Assembly (NCBI RefSeq): GCF_900116715.1
Contig: NZ_FPBM01000004.1
Span: forward strand, 341,608 to 405,607
Direction: 5' to 3'
Source of the DNA: Polaromonas sp. YR568
GTDB lineage: Bacteria > Pseudomonadota > Gammaproteobacteria > Burkholderiales > Burkholderiaceae_C
DNA: 64,000 nucleotides
Numbering within the stretch: position 1 is the stretch's first letter; each line of letters opens with the position of its first letter. The notes beneath the pieces were generated by a model, which saw only the letters and a program-made list of their open reading frames with translations, was not told the origin of the DNA and did no database searches. This document shows positions 53,124-61,660 of the stretch, piece after piece. A program made the translations under genes and the position numbers.

Positions 53124-54248
53124 TTAACGCCGGGTCCGGGCCAGGTATTGCTTGCGCCAGAACACGGTCACCACCACCACGACCAGCAGGATCATGAAGC
53201 CGAAGGTCAGCCAGAAGCCGGTGGACGAGTGAATAAAAGGCATGAACTCGAAATTCATGCCGAAGAAGCCGGTGATCAGGTTCAGCGGCAGGAAGATGGC
53301 GGTGAGCGCGGTGAGTGTGCGCATGATGTCATTGGTGCGGTTGCTCTGCGCCGAAAAATGCATCTGCACCGCGGTCTCGGCGCTTTGCTCCATGCGCCGC
53401 ACGTGGTGCACCACGCGCTCGATGTGTTCGAGCACGTCGCGTGAGCGCACCTTGAGCAGCTCGCGTTCACGCAGCGCGGCGGGTGTGGCGCCCTCGGGCC
53501 AGGTCTCGATCGAGTCGACCCAGTCCTGCACGGCCGAGCGCTGGTCTTCGCAGATCTCGTCCAGGTGGTGCATGGCCAGACGCGCGTCGAGCACCGAGCT
53601 CCAGTTGGTAAAACGTGTGCCGGGCTTGAGCAGCTCCGACTGCCAGTGGTCGAGCTGGCGCGTGAGTTCGCGCCGCAGCTCCAGGTAGCCGTCCACCATC
53701 TGGTTGACGATGCGCAGCATCATATCGGCGGGGCTGGTGGGCAGCTTGACGCCGCTGGAGCGCGACTCGGCCGTGGTGGCGTTGAGCAGCCGGGCCGCAT
53801 AGGCGTCGCGCACGGCGCAGTCGGTGGGGTGCACGGTCAGCAGCAACTGGTCGAACACGGCAAAGCCGACCGGACTGGTGTCGATGCGCTTGAGCACCGG
53901 CGGGCCGCTGCGGTGCATGCGTTCGTGCAGCGGCTCGCCGGGTGTGCTGAGGTCGGTCTCGGTCTGGCCGGCGGCCAGGCGGCGGAACACCATGATGTCG
54001 TACTGCGAGGTGTAGTCGTAATGCGAGGGCAGCTGGTTGTTCAGCAGGTCGGCCACGTGCAGGTCGACCAGCTGCGTGCCGCACAGCAATTGCAGGCTGG
54101 CCTGGATCTGCGCCTGCAGCACCTCGAACTCGCGCCGCGCGCAGGCGACCCAGACAAAACCCTGAGCGGGCAACGCGGTCGGCAAGGCATCGGTTTCGGT
54201 GACGCCCTGGTTGCCGTTGGCGCCGGTGGTGATGTTAAAAACCCGCAT
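53124..54248 (-). CDS. CorA-family divalent metal ion transporter
   Basis: 374 aa. Large cytoplasmic N-domain, then two C-terminal membrane helices with the GMN selectivity motif (LITGFFGMNFEFMPF) and a basic end (WRKQYLARTRR). CorA/ZntB proteins move Mg2+, Co2+ or Zn2+ as pentamers. Extra residues in the cytoplasmic domain (SSGVKLPTSPADMML) are compatible with the family. Monocistronic by position. Confidence 0.9.
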   Translation of the reverse strand: MRVFNITTGANGNQGVTETDALPTALPAQGFVWVACARREFEVLQAQIQASLQLLCGTQLVDLHVADLLNNQLPSHYDYTSQYDIMVFRRLAAGQTETDLSTPGEPLHERMHRSGPPVLKRIDTSPVGFAVFDQLLLTVHPTDCAVRDAYAARLLNATTAESRSSGVKLPTSPADMMLRIVNQMVDGYLELRRELTRQLDHWQSELLKPGTRFTNWSSVLDARLAMHHLDEICEDQRSAVQDWVDSIETWPEGATPAALRERELLKVRSRDVLEHIERVVHHVRRMEQSAETAVQMHFSAQSNRTNDIMRTLTALTAIFLPLNLITGFFGMNFEFMPFIHSSTGFWLTFGFMILLVVVVVTVFWRKQYLARTRR

Positions 54249-54300
54249 GAATCTCCCTCAGCCCCGCGTTAATCAATCAAATCGGCGTTTCACCCAGGCA

Positions 54301-54332
54301 GCGCAAGCATAAGCAGCTACTGATTTAATAGC
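54301..54332 (-). repeat. Copy of the GTAGCTGCTT repeat between corA-type gene and hemB
   Basis: On the minus strand GCTATTAAATCAGTAGCTGC then TTATGCTTGCGC. It is 20/22 identical to the 42274 copy and fills much of the 111-bp gap. Confidence 0.65.
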
Positions 54333-54359
54333 AATGCCAACACGGGCCGCCCGGTCCGC

Positions 54360-55518
<1,159 letters not shown>

Positions 55519-55524
55519 TAATAC

Positions 55525-55641
55525 GTGTGGTTACCAATTTGGCGACCGCATCCCGCTTTTCCTCCCTGAGCGGGGCCTTTGCGTGTGACAGCAAAAAGGC
55601 TTACCAGCCCGGTTGGCCTTGTGCCACCCGGGCATTTTTTT
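55525..55641 (+). ncRNA. Candidate ~117-nt small RNA with CCUCC anti-Shine-Dalgarno loop
   Basis: Four stem-loops follow the promoter: GGT/ACC with CCA/TGG (55529-55547); CCCGCT/AGCGGG with loop TTTCCTCCCTG (55552-55574); GCCTTTGC/GCAAAAAGGC (55575-55600); and the terminator stem GCCCGG/CCGGGC plus seven T (55607-55641). No start codon with a coding frame spans it. The exposed CCUCC could pair with Shine-Dalgarno sites. It may belong to a known betaproteobacterial sRNA family (Rfam lists a betaproteobacterial toxic small RNA), which I cannot confirm. Confidence 0.65.
55607..55641 (+). terminator. Intrinsic terminator ending the RNA candidate
   Basis: GCCCGG, TGGC paired with GCCA across one mismatch, CCGGGC, then A and seven T. 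Confidence 0.85.
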
Positions 55642-55644
55642 GCT

Positions 55645-55785
55645 CCGCGCATTCATAAATCCGCTGGCCGGGCGAATCGCGGCGTTGCGCGGTGCTCGCA
55701 ATCCTCATGCACTGGAGTGCATTCCGGTTGCTGCGCTCCGGGCGCCTTGCGCTTCATCCCGGCCAGCGAATTTCTGAATGCGCGG
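55645..55785. repeat. 141-bp near-perfect palindromic element (MITE/REPIN-like)
   Basis: The 28-bp ends (55645-55672 and 55758-55785) are inverted repeats matching at 26 of 28 positions, containing CGCTGGCCGGG. The centre (55707-55722) is the perfect palindrome ATGCACTGGAGTGCAT, at the midpoint. No coding sequence inside. Confidence 0.75.
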
Positions 55786-55830
55786 CCGCACTACTGCCAT
55801 CGCCCCAAGGGAGTGAGCGCGGGTTTAAGC

Positions 55831-55922
55831 CAGCATGAGCCGCGGAACCGGCTTTGCCGGGCCGCAGGCGGGCGGCCCCCTTGGGGGGCAGCGACCACAC
55901 GCAGTGGGGAGCGTGGGGGCTA
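55831..55922 (-). repeat. ~90-bp gene-end repeat, copy E
   Basis: Almost identical in layout to copy D: from GCCCCCACGCTCCCCACTGC to GCGGCTCATGCTGG on the minus strand. Lies 10 bp before hemJ in opposite orientation, so not behind a stop codon. Confidence 0.85.
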
Positions 55923-55932
55923 CACTTTGTCC

Positions 55933-56361
55933 ATGCTCTGGGTCAAATCACTACACATCGTTTTCATCGCCAGCTGGTTCGCCGGGCTTTTTTACCTGCC
56001 GCGGATTTTTGTGAACCTGGCGATGGTGCCGCCTGAAAGCGTGGCCGAGCGTGAACGGCTCATCCTGATGGCGCGCAAGCTGATGCGCTTTACCACCATT
56101 CTGGCCGTGCCCGCACTGGGCTTTGGCCTCTGGCTGTACCTCGGTTACGGCATAGGCCGCGGGCCCGGCAACGGCTGGATGCATGCCAAGCTCGCCGTTG
56201 TGGTGCTGGTGATCGGCTACCACCACGCCTGCGGCCGCCTGTTGACCAAATTCATCGCCAACCGCAACACCCGCAGCCACAAATGGTTTCGCTGGTTCAA
56301 TGAAGTGCCGGTGCTGCTGCTGCTGGCGGCCGTCATCCTGGTCGTAGTGAAGCCTTTCTAG
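55933..56361 (+). CDS. hemJ: Protoporphyrinogen IX oxidase HemJ (UPF0093/CopD-like)
   Basis: 142 aa from ATG 55933; the open frame upstream runs through repeats and is not coding. Four membrane helices with the HemJ pattern LWVKSLHIVFIASWFAGLFYLPR (His8), WMHAKLAVVVLVIGYHHACGR and RWFNEVPVLLLLAAVILVVVKP. It oxidises protoporphyrinogen IX to protoporphyrin IX in the inner membrane, the penultimate haem step. Back to back with hemB, and the spacer carries the RNA candidate. Confidence 0.9.
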   Translation: MLWVKSLHIVFIASWFAGLFYLPRIFVNLAMVPPESVAERERLILMARKLMRFTTILAVPALGFGLWLYLGYGIGRGPGNGWMHAKLAVVVLVIGYHHACGRLLTKFIANRNTRSHKWFRWFNEVPVLLLLAAVILVVVKPF

Positions 56362-56381
56362 GATCACAACCGGGCATCAAA

Positions 56382-57599
56382 GTGAAAAAGAAGGCCCCCA
56401 AACCAGCAGACGCGGGCGAACCGGCTTCGCCGGGCGCCTCGCGTCGTCCCCTGCAAGGGGAAAAGGCACTACACGAAGCGAAGCGCAGTGAGAACGATAG
56501 GGGTGTTCACAAGACCACTGCCTGGCCGCTGGCACTTGCCGCCATCTGCCTGATTGTTTATGCCAGCCTTTATCCCTTCGCGGACTGGCGCGACCAGGGC
56601 ATTTCACCCTTCAGGTTTCTGACCGCGCCATTGCCGCAGTACTGGACAGGGTTTGACGTGGGCGCCAACCTGCTGGGTTACGCGCCGCTGGGTTTTTTGC
56701 TCGCGCTATCGGCGCTGCGCAGCCGGCGCGTGTCGTGGGCTGTGACAGTCGCGGTGCTGGCTGCCGGCCTGCTGTCGCTGGCGATGGAGACGCTGCAAAG
56801 TTACCTGCCGTCCCGCATTCCTTCCAACGTCGACCTGGCACTCAACACGCTGGGCGCCTGGCTGGGCGCCTGTTTTGCCTGGGCGTTGGAGAAAACCGGC
56901 GTGGTTGATCGCTGGAGCCGCTTTCGGGCGCGCTGGTTCGCCCACGATGCGCGAGGCGCGCTGGTGCTGCTCATGCTCTGGCCGCTGGCACTGCTGTTTC
57001 CCGCGTCGGTGCCTATGGGGCTGGGCCAGGTGTTTGAGCGTCTGGAGGCGGCGCTGGCCGATGTGCTGATTGATACACCGTTCCTGGAGTGGATGCCGGT
57101 GCGCGACATGGAGCTGCAGCCGCTGGTGCCGGCCGCCGAGCTGCTCTGCGTGGCACTGGGCGCGCTGATTCCTTGCCTGCTCGGCTATTGCGTGATCCGT
57201 ACCTTCTTGCAGCGCGCAGCGTTTTCCACCGCGGTCATCGCAGCCGGTATTGCCGCCTCCGCGTTGTCCGCCGCCCTCAGTTACGGCCCGGACCACGCCT
57301 GGGCCTGGCTGGACCTGCCGGTGCAGGTGGGCATAGGCTTTACGGTGCTGCTGGCTCTGGTGTTGCTGCCCGTGCCGCGCCGCGCGGCGGCGGCGCTGGC
57401 GCTGCTGGCGCTGACGATTCATCTGGGGCTGCTTAATCAGGCGCCCGCAGACCCTTACTTCGCGCAAACCCTGCAAACCTGGGAGCAGGGCCGCTTCATC
57501 CGTTTTCACGGCGTAGTGCAGTGGCTGGGCTGGCTTTGGCCGTATGCGGCGCTGCTGTATGTGCTGCTCCGGCTGTCGGGCCGCGAGCCTCGGCCTTGA
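56382..57599 (+). CDS. VanZ-family membrane protein
   Basis: 405 aa from GTG 56382; no other start precedes the first helix. The first ~45 residues are basic and polar, coded by DNA resembling the ~90-bp repeat family (GAACCGGCTTCGCCGGGC). The VanZ domain (~48-170) has YPFADWRDQG, VGANLLGYAPLGFLLAL and LAMETLQSYLPSRIPSNVDLALN; then ~6 further helices. VanZ relatives affect teicoplanin susceptibility; the role here is unknown. Follows hemJ by 20 bp. Confidence 0.82.
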   Translation: MKKKAPKPADAGEPASPGASRRPLQGEKALHEAKRSENDRGVHKTTAWPLALAAICLIVYASLYPFADWRDQGISPFRFLTAPLPQYWTGFDVGANLLGYAPLGFLLALSALRSRRVSWAVTVAVLAAGLLSLAMETLQSYLPSRIPSNVDLALNTLGAWLGACFAWALEKTGVVDRWSRFRARWFAHDARGALVLLMLWPLALLFPASVPMGLGQVFERLEAALADVLIDTPFLEWMPVRDMELQPLVPAAELLCVALGALIPCLLGYCVIRTFLQRAAFSTAVIAAGIAASALSAALSYGPDHAWAWLDLPVQVGIGFTVLLALVLLPVPRRAAAALALLALTIHLGLLNQAPADPYFAQTLQTWEQGRFIRFHGVVQWLGWLWPYAALLYVLLRLSGREPRP

Positions 57600-57643
57600 C
57601 CTCGCCCGCGCGAGGGAACACCACAATCCTCTAAAGTCACGGC

Positions 57644-57991
57644 ATGCCAGATCAAAAACCTCCCAATTCCTATTACGAACGCCACATCTTTTTTTGCCTG
57701 AACCAGCGCGCCAACGGTGAAGATTGCTGCGCCGACCACCGCGCGCAGGAAGGCTTTGACCGCTGCAAGTCGCAGGTAAAGGCCGCGGGGCTGGCAGGGC
57801 CGGGCAAGGTGCGGGTCAACAAGGCCGGCTGCCTGGACCGCTGCGCGGGCGGCCCGGTGGCGGTGGTGTATCCGGAAGCCGTCTGGTACACCTATGTGGA
57901 CGCCAGCGACATCGATGAAATCGTTGAGTCGCACCTGAAAAACGGCAAGGTGGTTGAGCGCCTGGTGACGCCGGCGCATCTGGGTCGCTAG
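57644..57991 (+). CDS. Thioredoxin-like (2Fe-2S) ferredoxin
   Basis: 115 aa. Four-plus Cys pattern of shethna-type ferredoxins: FFCLNQRANGEDCCADH, FDRCKSQVK and GCLDRCAGGPVAVVYPE. Binds a 2Fe-2S cluster; donor and acceptor unknown. ATG 57644, 44 bp after the VanZ gene. Often found with the hydrolase-like neighbour below in Burkholderiales, from memory. Confidence 0.85.
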   Translation: MPDQKPPNSYYERHIFFCLNQRANGEDCCADHRAQEGFDRCKSQVKAAGLAGPGKVRVNKAGCLDRCAGGPVAVVYPEAVWYTYVDASDIDEIVESHLKNGKVVERLVTPAHLGR

Positions 57992-58049
57992 GCCGGCCCG
58001 CGTCGCAGGTTCGGAACGGTTTCGGCCTCCGGCCCAGCGACTGTCTGAG

Positions 58050-58071
58050 TGAGAAGCTCTTTTTTAATAGC
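58050..58071 (-). repeat. Copy of the GCTATT repeat before the hydrolase gene
   Basis: On the minus strand GCTATTAAAAAAGAGCTTCT, similar to the left end of the 17336 copy. It ends 4 bp before the hydrolase ATG. Confidence 0.5.
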
Positions 58072-58075
58072 AAAC

Positions 58076-58717
58076 ATGAACGCCCAAACCCAAAAATCCA
58101 TCATCCAGGGCCCTGCCGGCGCGCTCGAGATCGCACTGGACCTTCCCGCCGGTGAGTCGCGCGGCATTGCGGTCATTGCGCATCCGCACCCGCTTTTTGC
58201 CGGCACCATGGACAACAAGGTGGTGCAGACGCTGGCGCGGGCCTTTGTGCAGTGCGGATGGACCTCTGTGCGCTTTAACTTTCGCGGCGTGGGCGGCAGC
58301 GCCGGCAGCCACGATGAAGGCCGGGGCGAGCTGGAAGACTTTCTGGCGGTGGTGGAGCACGCGGCGCCGGCCGGTGGCGGGCAGGTGCTGGCGCTTGCCG
58401 GATTCTCCTTCGGGGCTTTTGTCACCACGCATGCCTTCAAGCAGCTTGCGGCCACCCGCAGTATCGAGAAACTCGTGCTGGTCGGCACCAGCGTCACCCG
58501 TGCGCCTGCTGCGCCCATAGACCCGGAAGCGCACGTGAAGACCCTGGTGGTGCACGGCGAGGAAGACGACACGGTGCTCTTTTCCGCCGTGCTCGACTGG
58601 GCGCGCCCGCAGGCACTTCCTGTTACGGTTGTCCCCGGGGGCGGCCATTTCTTTCATGGACAATTGCCGCTGCTGAAAAATCTGGTGGTCCGCCACCTGT
58701 CTTCACCTTCGGCCTGA
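58076..58717 (+). CDS. Alpha/beta hydrolase (YfbB/acyl-hydrolase-like)
   Basis: 213 aa from ATG 58076; the 27-bp in-frame extension is repeat DNA. AHPHPLFAGTMDNKVV near the N-terminus, nucleophile elbow GFSFGAFV (Ser), Asp in VHGEEDDTV and His in GGGHFFHGQL give the Ser-Asp-His triad. Short single-domain hydrolase, unknown substrate. Cytoplasmic. The tandem repeat upstream of dacC follows its stop. Confidence 0.85.
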   Translation: MNAQTQKSIIQGPAGALEIALDLPAGESRGIAVIAHPHPLFAGTMDNKVVQTLARAFVQCGWTSVRFNFRGVGGSAGSHDEGRGELEDFLAVVEHAAPAGGGQVLALAGFSFGAFVTTHAFKQLAATRSIEKLVLVGTSVTRAPAAPIDPEAHVKTLVVHGEEDDTVLFSAVLDWARPQALPVTVVPGGGHFFHGQLPLLKNLVVRHLSSPSA

Positions 58718-58732
58718 CTGCGCAGCGGGCTT

Positions 58733-58777
58733 CATTCGATTCACTCGATTCATTCGGTTCATTCGGTTCACCCGGTT
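58733..58777 (+). repeat. Five tandem 9-bp repeats upstream of the D,D-carboxypeptidase gene
   Basis: CATTCGATT, CACTCGATT, CATTCGGTT, CATTCGGTT, CACCCGGTT in a row, ending 27 bp before the ATG at 58805. Consensus CAYTCGRTT. Confidence 0.85.
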
Positions 58778-58804
58778 TCCTCACCTTTCACTGATACCTA
58801 TTAC

Positions 58805-60031
58805 ATGCAAGCTTCATTCAAGGCTCCCCAGGTCTTTCTCCCCGCCCACGGCCTGCGCGCTTTTGCCGCCTCCCTGTTCCTGGTTTTCTCTGCCGCATTG
58901 CCTGTGGTGCATGCCCAGGTGCCGCCGGCGCCCGAGATCGCCGCGCGTTCCTATTTGCTGCTGGACGTCACCGCCAACCAGATCCTGGCGGCCAAAGACA
59001 TTGACTCCCCGGTCGAGCCGGCGTCGCTGACCAAGCTGATGACCGAATACCTGGTGTTTGACGCCCTCAAGTCCAAAAAAATCGACCTGAAGCAGACCTT
59101 TGGCGTCAGCGAGCGCGCCTGGAAGATGCCGGGTTCGCGCATGTTCATCGACCCGAAAATGAAGGTGCCCGTGGAGGACCTGATCAAGGGCATGGTCGTG
59201 CAGTCGGGCAATGACGCCACCATGGCGCTGGCTGAAGGCGTGGGCGGTTCGGTGGAAAACTTTGTGCGGCTCATGAACGAGCAGGCCAAGGCGCTGGGCA
59301 TGAAGTCGACCAGCTACAAAAACCCCGAAGGCCTGACCGAGCCCGGCCACACCACCACGGCGCGCGACCTGAGCATCCTCTCGACGCGGCTGATGACGGA
59401 TTTCCCTGACTACATCGGCTATTCAGCCATCAAGAAGTACCGCTACCCCGGCACACCGGCGGCCAACGACACCAACCGCAACACCTTGTTGTTCCGTGAC
59501 CCGTCGGTGGACGGCCTCAAAACCGGCCACACCGATGCCGCCGGCTACTGCATGATTGCCACCGCCAAACGCGATTTCCCCAACCTGGGCGCTGCCGGCG
59601 CGCCGGGCGGACGCCGTTTGCTGGCCATTGTGCTGGGCACCTCCAGCGACAGCGCCCGCGCCAACGAATCGCAAAAACTGCTGAACTGGGGCTACACCGC
59701 CTATGAAGCCGTGAAGTTGTTTGACGCCGGCCAGGCCGTGGTTGCGCCTGCCGTCTGGAAGGGCGCGTCATCCACCGTCAAGCTGGGCCGCCCTGAAGCC
59801 ATCGTGGTGGCCGTGGCGGCCGGTAGCGCGGGCAAGGTGAAAACCCAGGTGGCCCGGCCCGATCCGCTGGTCGCCCCGTTTGCCAAGGGCCAGGCCGTGG
59901 GCACGCTGAAAGTCATGCTGGGCGACAACCCGGCGCCAGTGGCCGAAGTGCCGCTGGTGGCGCTTGAAGCGGTGCAAGAGGCCGGCATTCTGGGCCGCGC
60001 CTGGGATGCGATCCGGCTCTGGATCAAGTAA
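58805..60031 (+). CDS. D-alanyl-D-alanine carboxypeptidase (PBP5/6, DacA/DacC type)
   Basis: 408 aa. Signal peptide (~15-38, VVHAQ), active-site Ser74 in ASLTKLMTEYLVFDAL, SGN (QSGNDATMALAEG) and KTG (LKTGHTDAAGY). C-terminal beta domain and a final amphipathic helix (GILGRAWDAIRLWIK) that anchors it to the inner membrane. It trims the terminal D-Ala of pentapeptides. No ribosome-binding site is evident before ATG 58805. Confidence 0.92.
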   Translation: MQASFKAPQVFLPAHGLRAFAASLFLVFSAALPVVHAQVPPAPEIAARSYLLLDVTANQILAAKDIDSPVEPASLTKLMTEYLVFDALKSKKIDLKQTFGVSERAWKMPGSRMFIDPKMKVPVEDLIKGMVVQSGNDATMALAEGVGGSVENFVRLMNEQAKALGMKSTSYKNPEGLTEPGHTTTARDLSILSTRLMTDFPDYIGYSAIKKYRYPGTPAANDTNRNTLLFRDPSVDGLKTGHTDAAGYCMIATAKRDFPNLGAAGAPGGRRLLAIVLGTSSDSARANESQKLLNWGYTAYEAVKLFDAGQAVVAPAVWKGASSTVKLGRPEAIVVAVAAGSAGKVKTQVARPDPLVAPFAKGQAVGTLKVMLGDNPAPVAEVPLVALEAVQEAGILGRAWDAIRLWIK

Positions 60032-60360
60032 GGCGGGTTGTTTTGGAATGGGTCGTCCGGCGAGTGCATCGCTGGATGGCTTCTTCATGGGTTCCGTGGG
60101 TTGAACCCGGGCAGACGTCTTGATTTTGAGAGTGTGCGCTAACATTCTCTGGATTTAAGGCTCTTGGGGCCTTCACGGTCATCTCAAAAACCTCGATTTG
60201 GGGTGCAGGACCTGCACACCTTTCTCGCGCCCAACGCCTTTTGCTTGAGCGTTTCCCCCATCCGGTTTATACTAGAAGGCTTTTCCGCTTTCACGGCGGG
60301 AAATATTTGTGGCCGTATCAACACGGTAAATCAGTTTTCAGACGTTTAGGGACGTTTTCA
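60032..60360. other. 329-bp region before rpsL
   Basis: No gene seen. It contains the rpsL promoter at 60245-60273 and several short hairpins (GGGTT-G-AACCC near 60093) without T-runs. Confidence 0.5.
60245..60273 (+). promoter_or_regulatory. Promoter of the str operon (rpsL)
   Basis: TTGAGC, 17 bases, TATACT (5/6 to TATAAT), placing the start near 60280 and leaving an ~80-nt leader before rpsL. Confidence 0.7.
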
Positions 60361-60738
60361 ATGCCAACCATTAATCAGTTAGTCCGTCAGGGGCGCGAGG
60401 TCGAAAAGATCAAGTCCAAGAGCCCTGCGATGGAAAATTCTCCGCAGCGCCGCGGTGTGTGCACCCGTGTGTACACCACGACGCCTAAAAAGCCCAATTC
60501 CGCTCTGCGTAAGGTTGCCAAAGTGCGCCTGACCAACGGTTTTGAAATCATTTCCTACATCGGCGGCGAAGGCCACAACCTGCAGGAACACAGCGTGGTG
60601 CTGGTTCGTGGCGGTCGTGTCAAGGATTTGCCCGGTGTGCGTTACCACATCGTCCGTGGTTCGCTCGATTTGCAAGGCGTGAAAGACCGCAAGCAGTCGC
60701 GCTCCAAGTACGGTGCGAAGAAGCCAAAGGCCAAATAA
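60361..60738 (+). CDS. rpsL: 30S ribosomal protein S12
   Basis: 125 aa from ATG 60361 ([12 protein letters not shown]); the upstream open frame crosses the promoter. [21 protein letters not shown] carries the unmutated streptomycin-site lysine, and [17 protein letters not shown] follows. Sits at the decoding centre of the small subunit. First gene of rpsL-rpsG-fusA-tuf. Confidence 0.98.
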   Translation: MPTINQLVRQGREVEKIKSKSPAMENSPQRRGVCTRVYTTTPKKPNSALRKVAKVRLTNGFEIISYIGGEGHNLQEHSVVLVRGGRVKDLPGVRYHIVRGSLDLQGVKDRKQSRSKYGAKKPKAK

Positions 60739-60739
60739 G

Positions 60740-60759
60740 CCGAACCGGCTCGGGTTTTT
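60740..60759 (+). terminator. Weak terminator/attenuator-like hairpin after rpsL
   Basis: CCGA-ACCGGC-TCGG with G and five T, directly after the rpsL stop. The stem is short, so at most partial termination in the 226-bp rpsL-rpsG gap. Confidence 0.4.
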
Positions 60760-60964
60760 CTCTTCACTGAGAGCTCGCGCCAGAAGCAGTTGTCACAGAA
60801 GTTTGTGATAGTTCCTTCAAAACAAGGTGTTTCACTCGCCCTGGCAGGTGTTTGAAACGAAGTGACCCAAGTGCAAATAGTTGCACCGGTCGAGTAAGTG
60901 AGGGTTTTGATAACTCTCGCGGTGTTGCCAAAAGCAATGCCAACTGAAGCAAAGAGGTGAAAAA

Positions 60965-61438
<474 letters not shown>

Positions 61439-61489
61439 TTTTCGATTGCAGTATTGACTGCGCTGAATTGACGGGTTGCCGGGCGGGTT

Positions 61490-61508
61490 CAAGGTGTTGA
61501 TCACCTTG
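61490..61508 (+). other. Perfect 7-bp hairpin in the rpsG-fusA spacer
   Basis: CAAGGTG, five-base loop, CACCTTG, with no T-run. It is the first of two stem-loops in the fusA leader. Confidence 0.6.
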
Positions 61509-61533
61509 ATTGCCGACGGTTCAACCCCAATTT

Positions 61534-61576
61534 CTGCCAGCCGGGTGTCGTGCACAACACAATTTCCGGCCGGCAG
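61534..61576 (+). promoter_or_regulatory. 11-bp stem-loop in the fusA leader
   Basis: CTGCCAGCCGG pairs with CCGGCCGGCAG with a single A-C mismatch; the 21-base loop contains a smaller GTGT/ACAC helix. It ends ~85 nt before the fusA start. Confidence 0.6.
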
Positions 61577-61660
61577 ACGCGTAGAAGAAATGAAGGATGC
61601 CCGGACTGCGGGCAGTCTTTCAACGAGTCTTTGTTCGTAACCCCGAACTGAAAGTAATTT

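Noticed and set aside
55579..55932. Upstream extension of the hemJ frame
   Set aside because: It runs through the sRNA terminator, the palindrome and repeat E; HemJ proteins start at the MLWVK-type position.
55525..55932. Riboswitch controlling hemJ
   Set aside because: No known aptamer recognised, and two repeat elements lie between the terminator and the hemJ start; a separate RNA is more likely.
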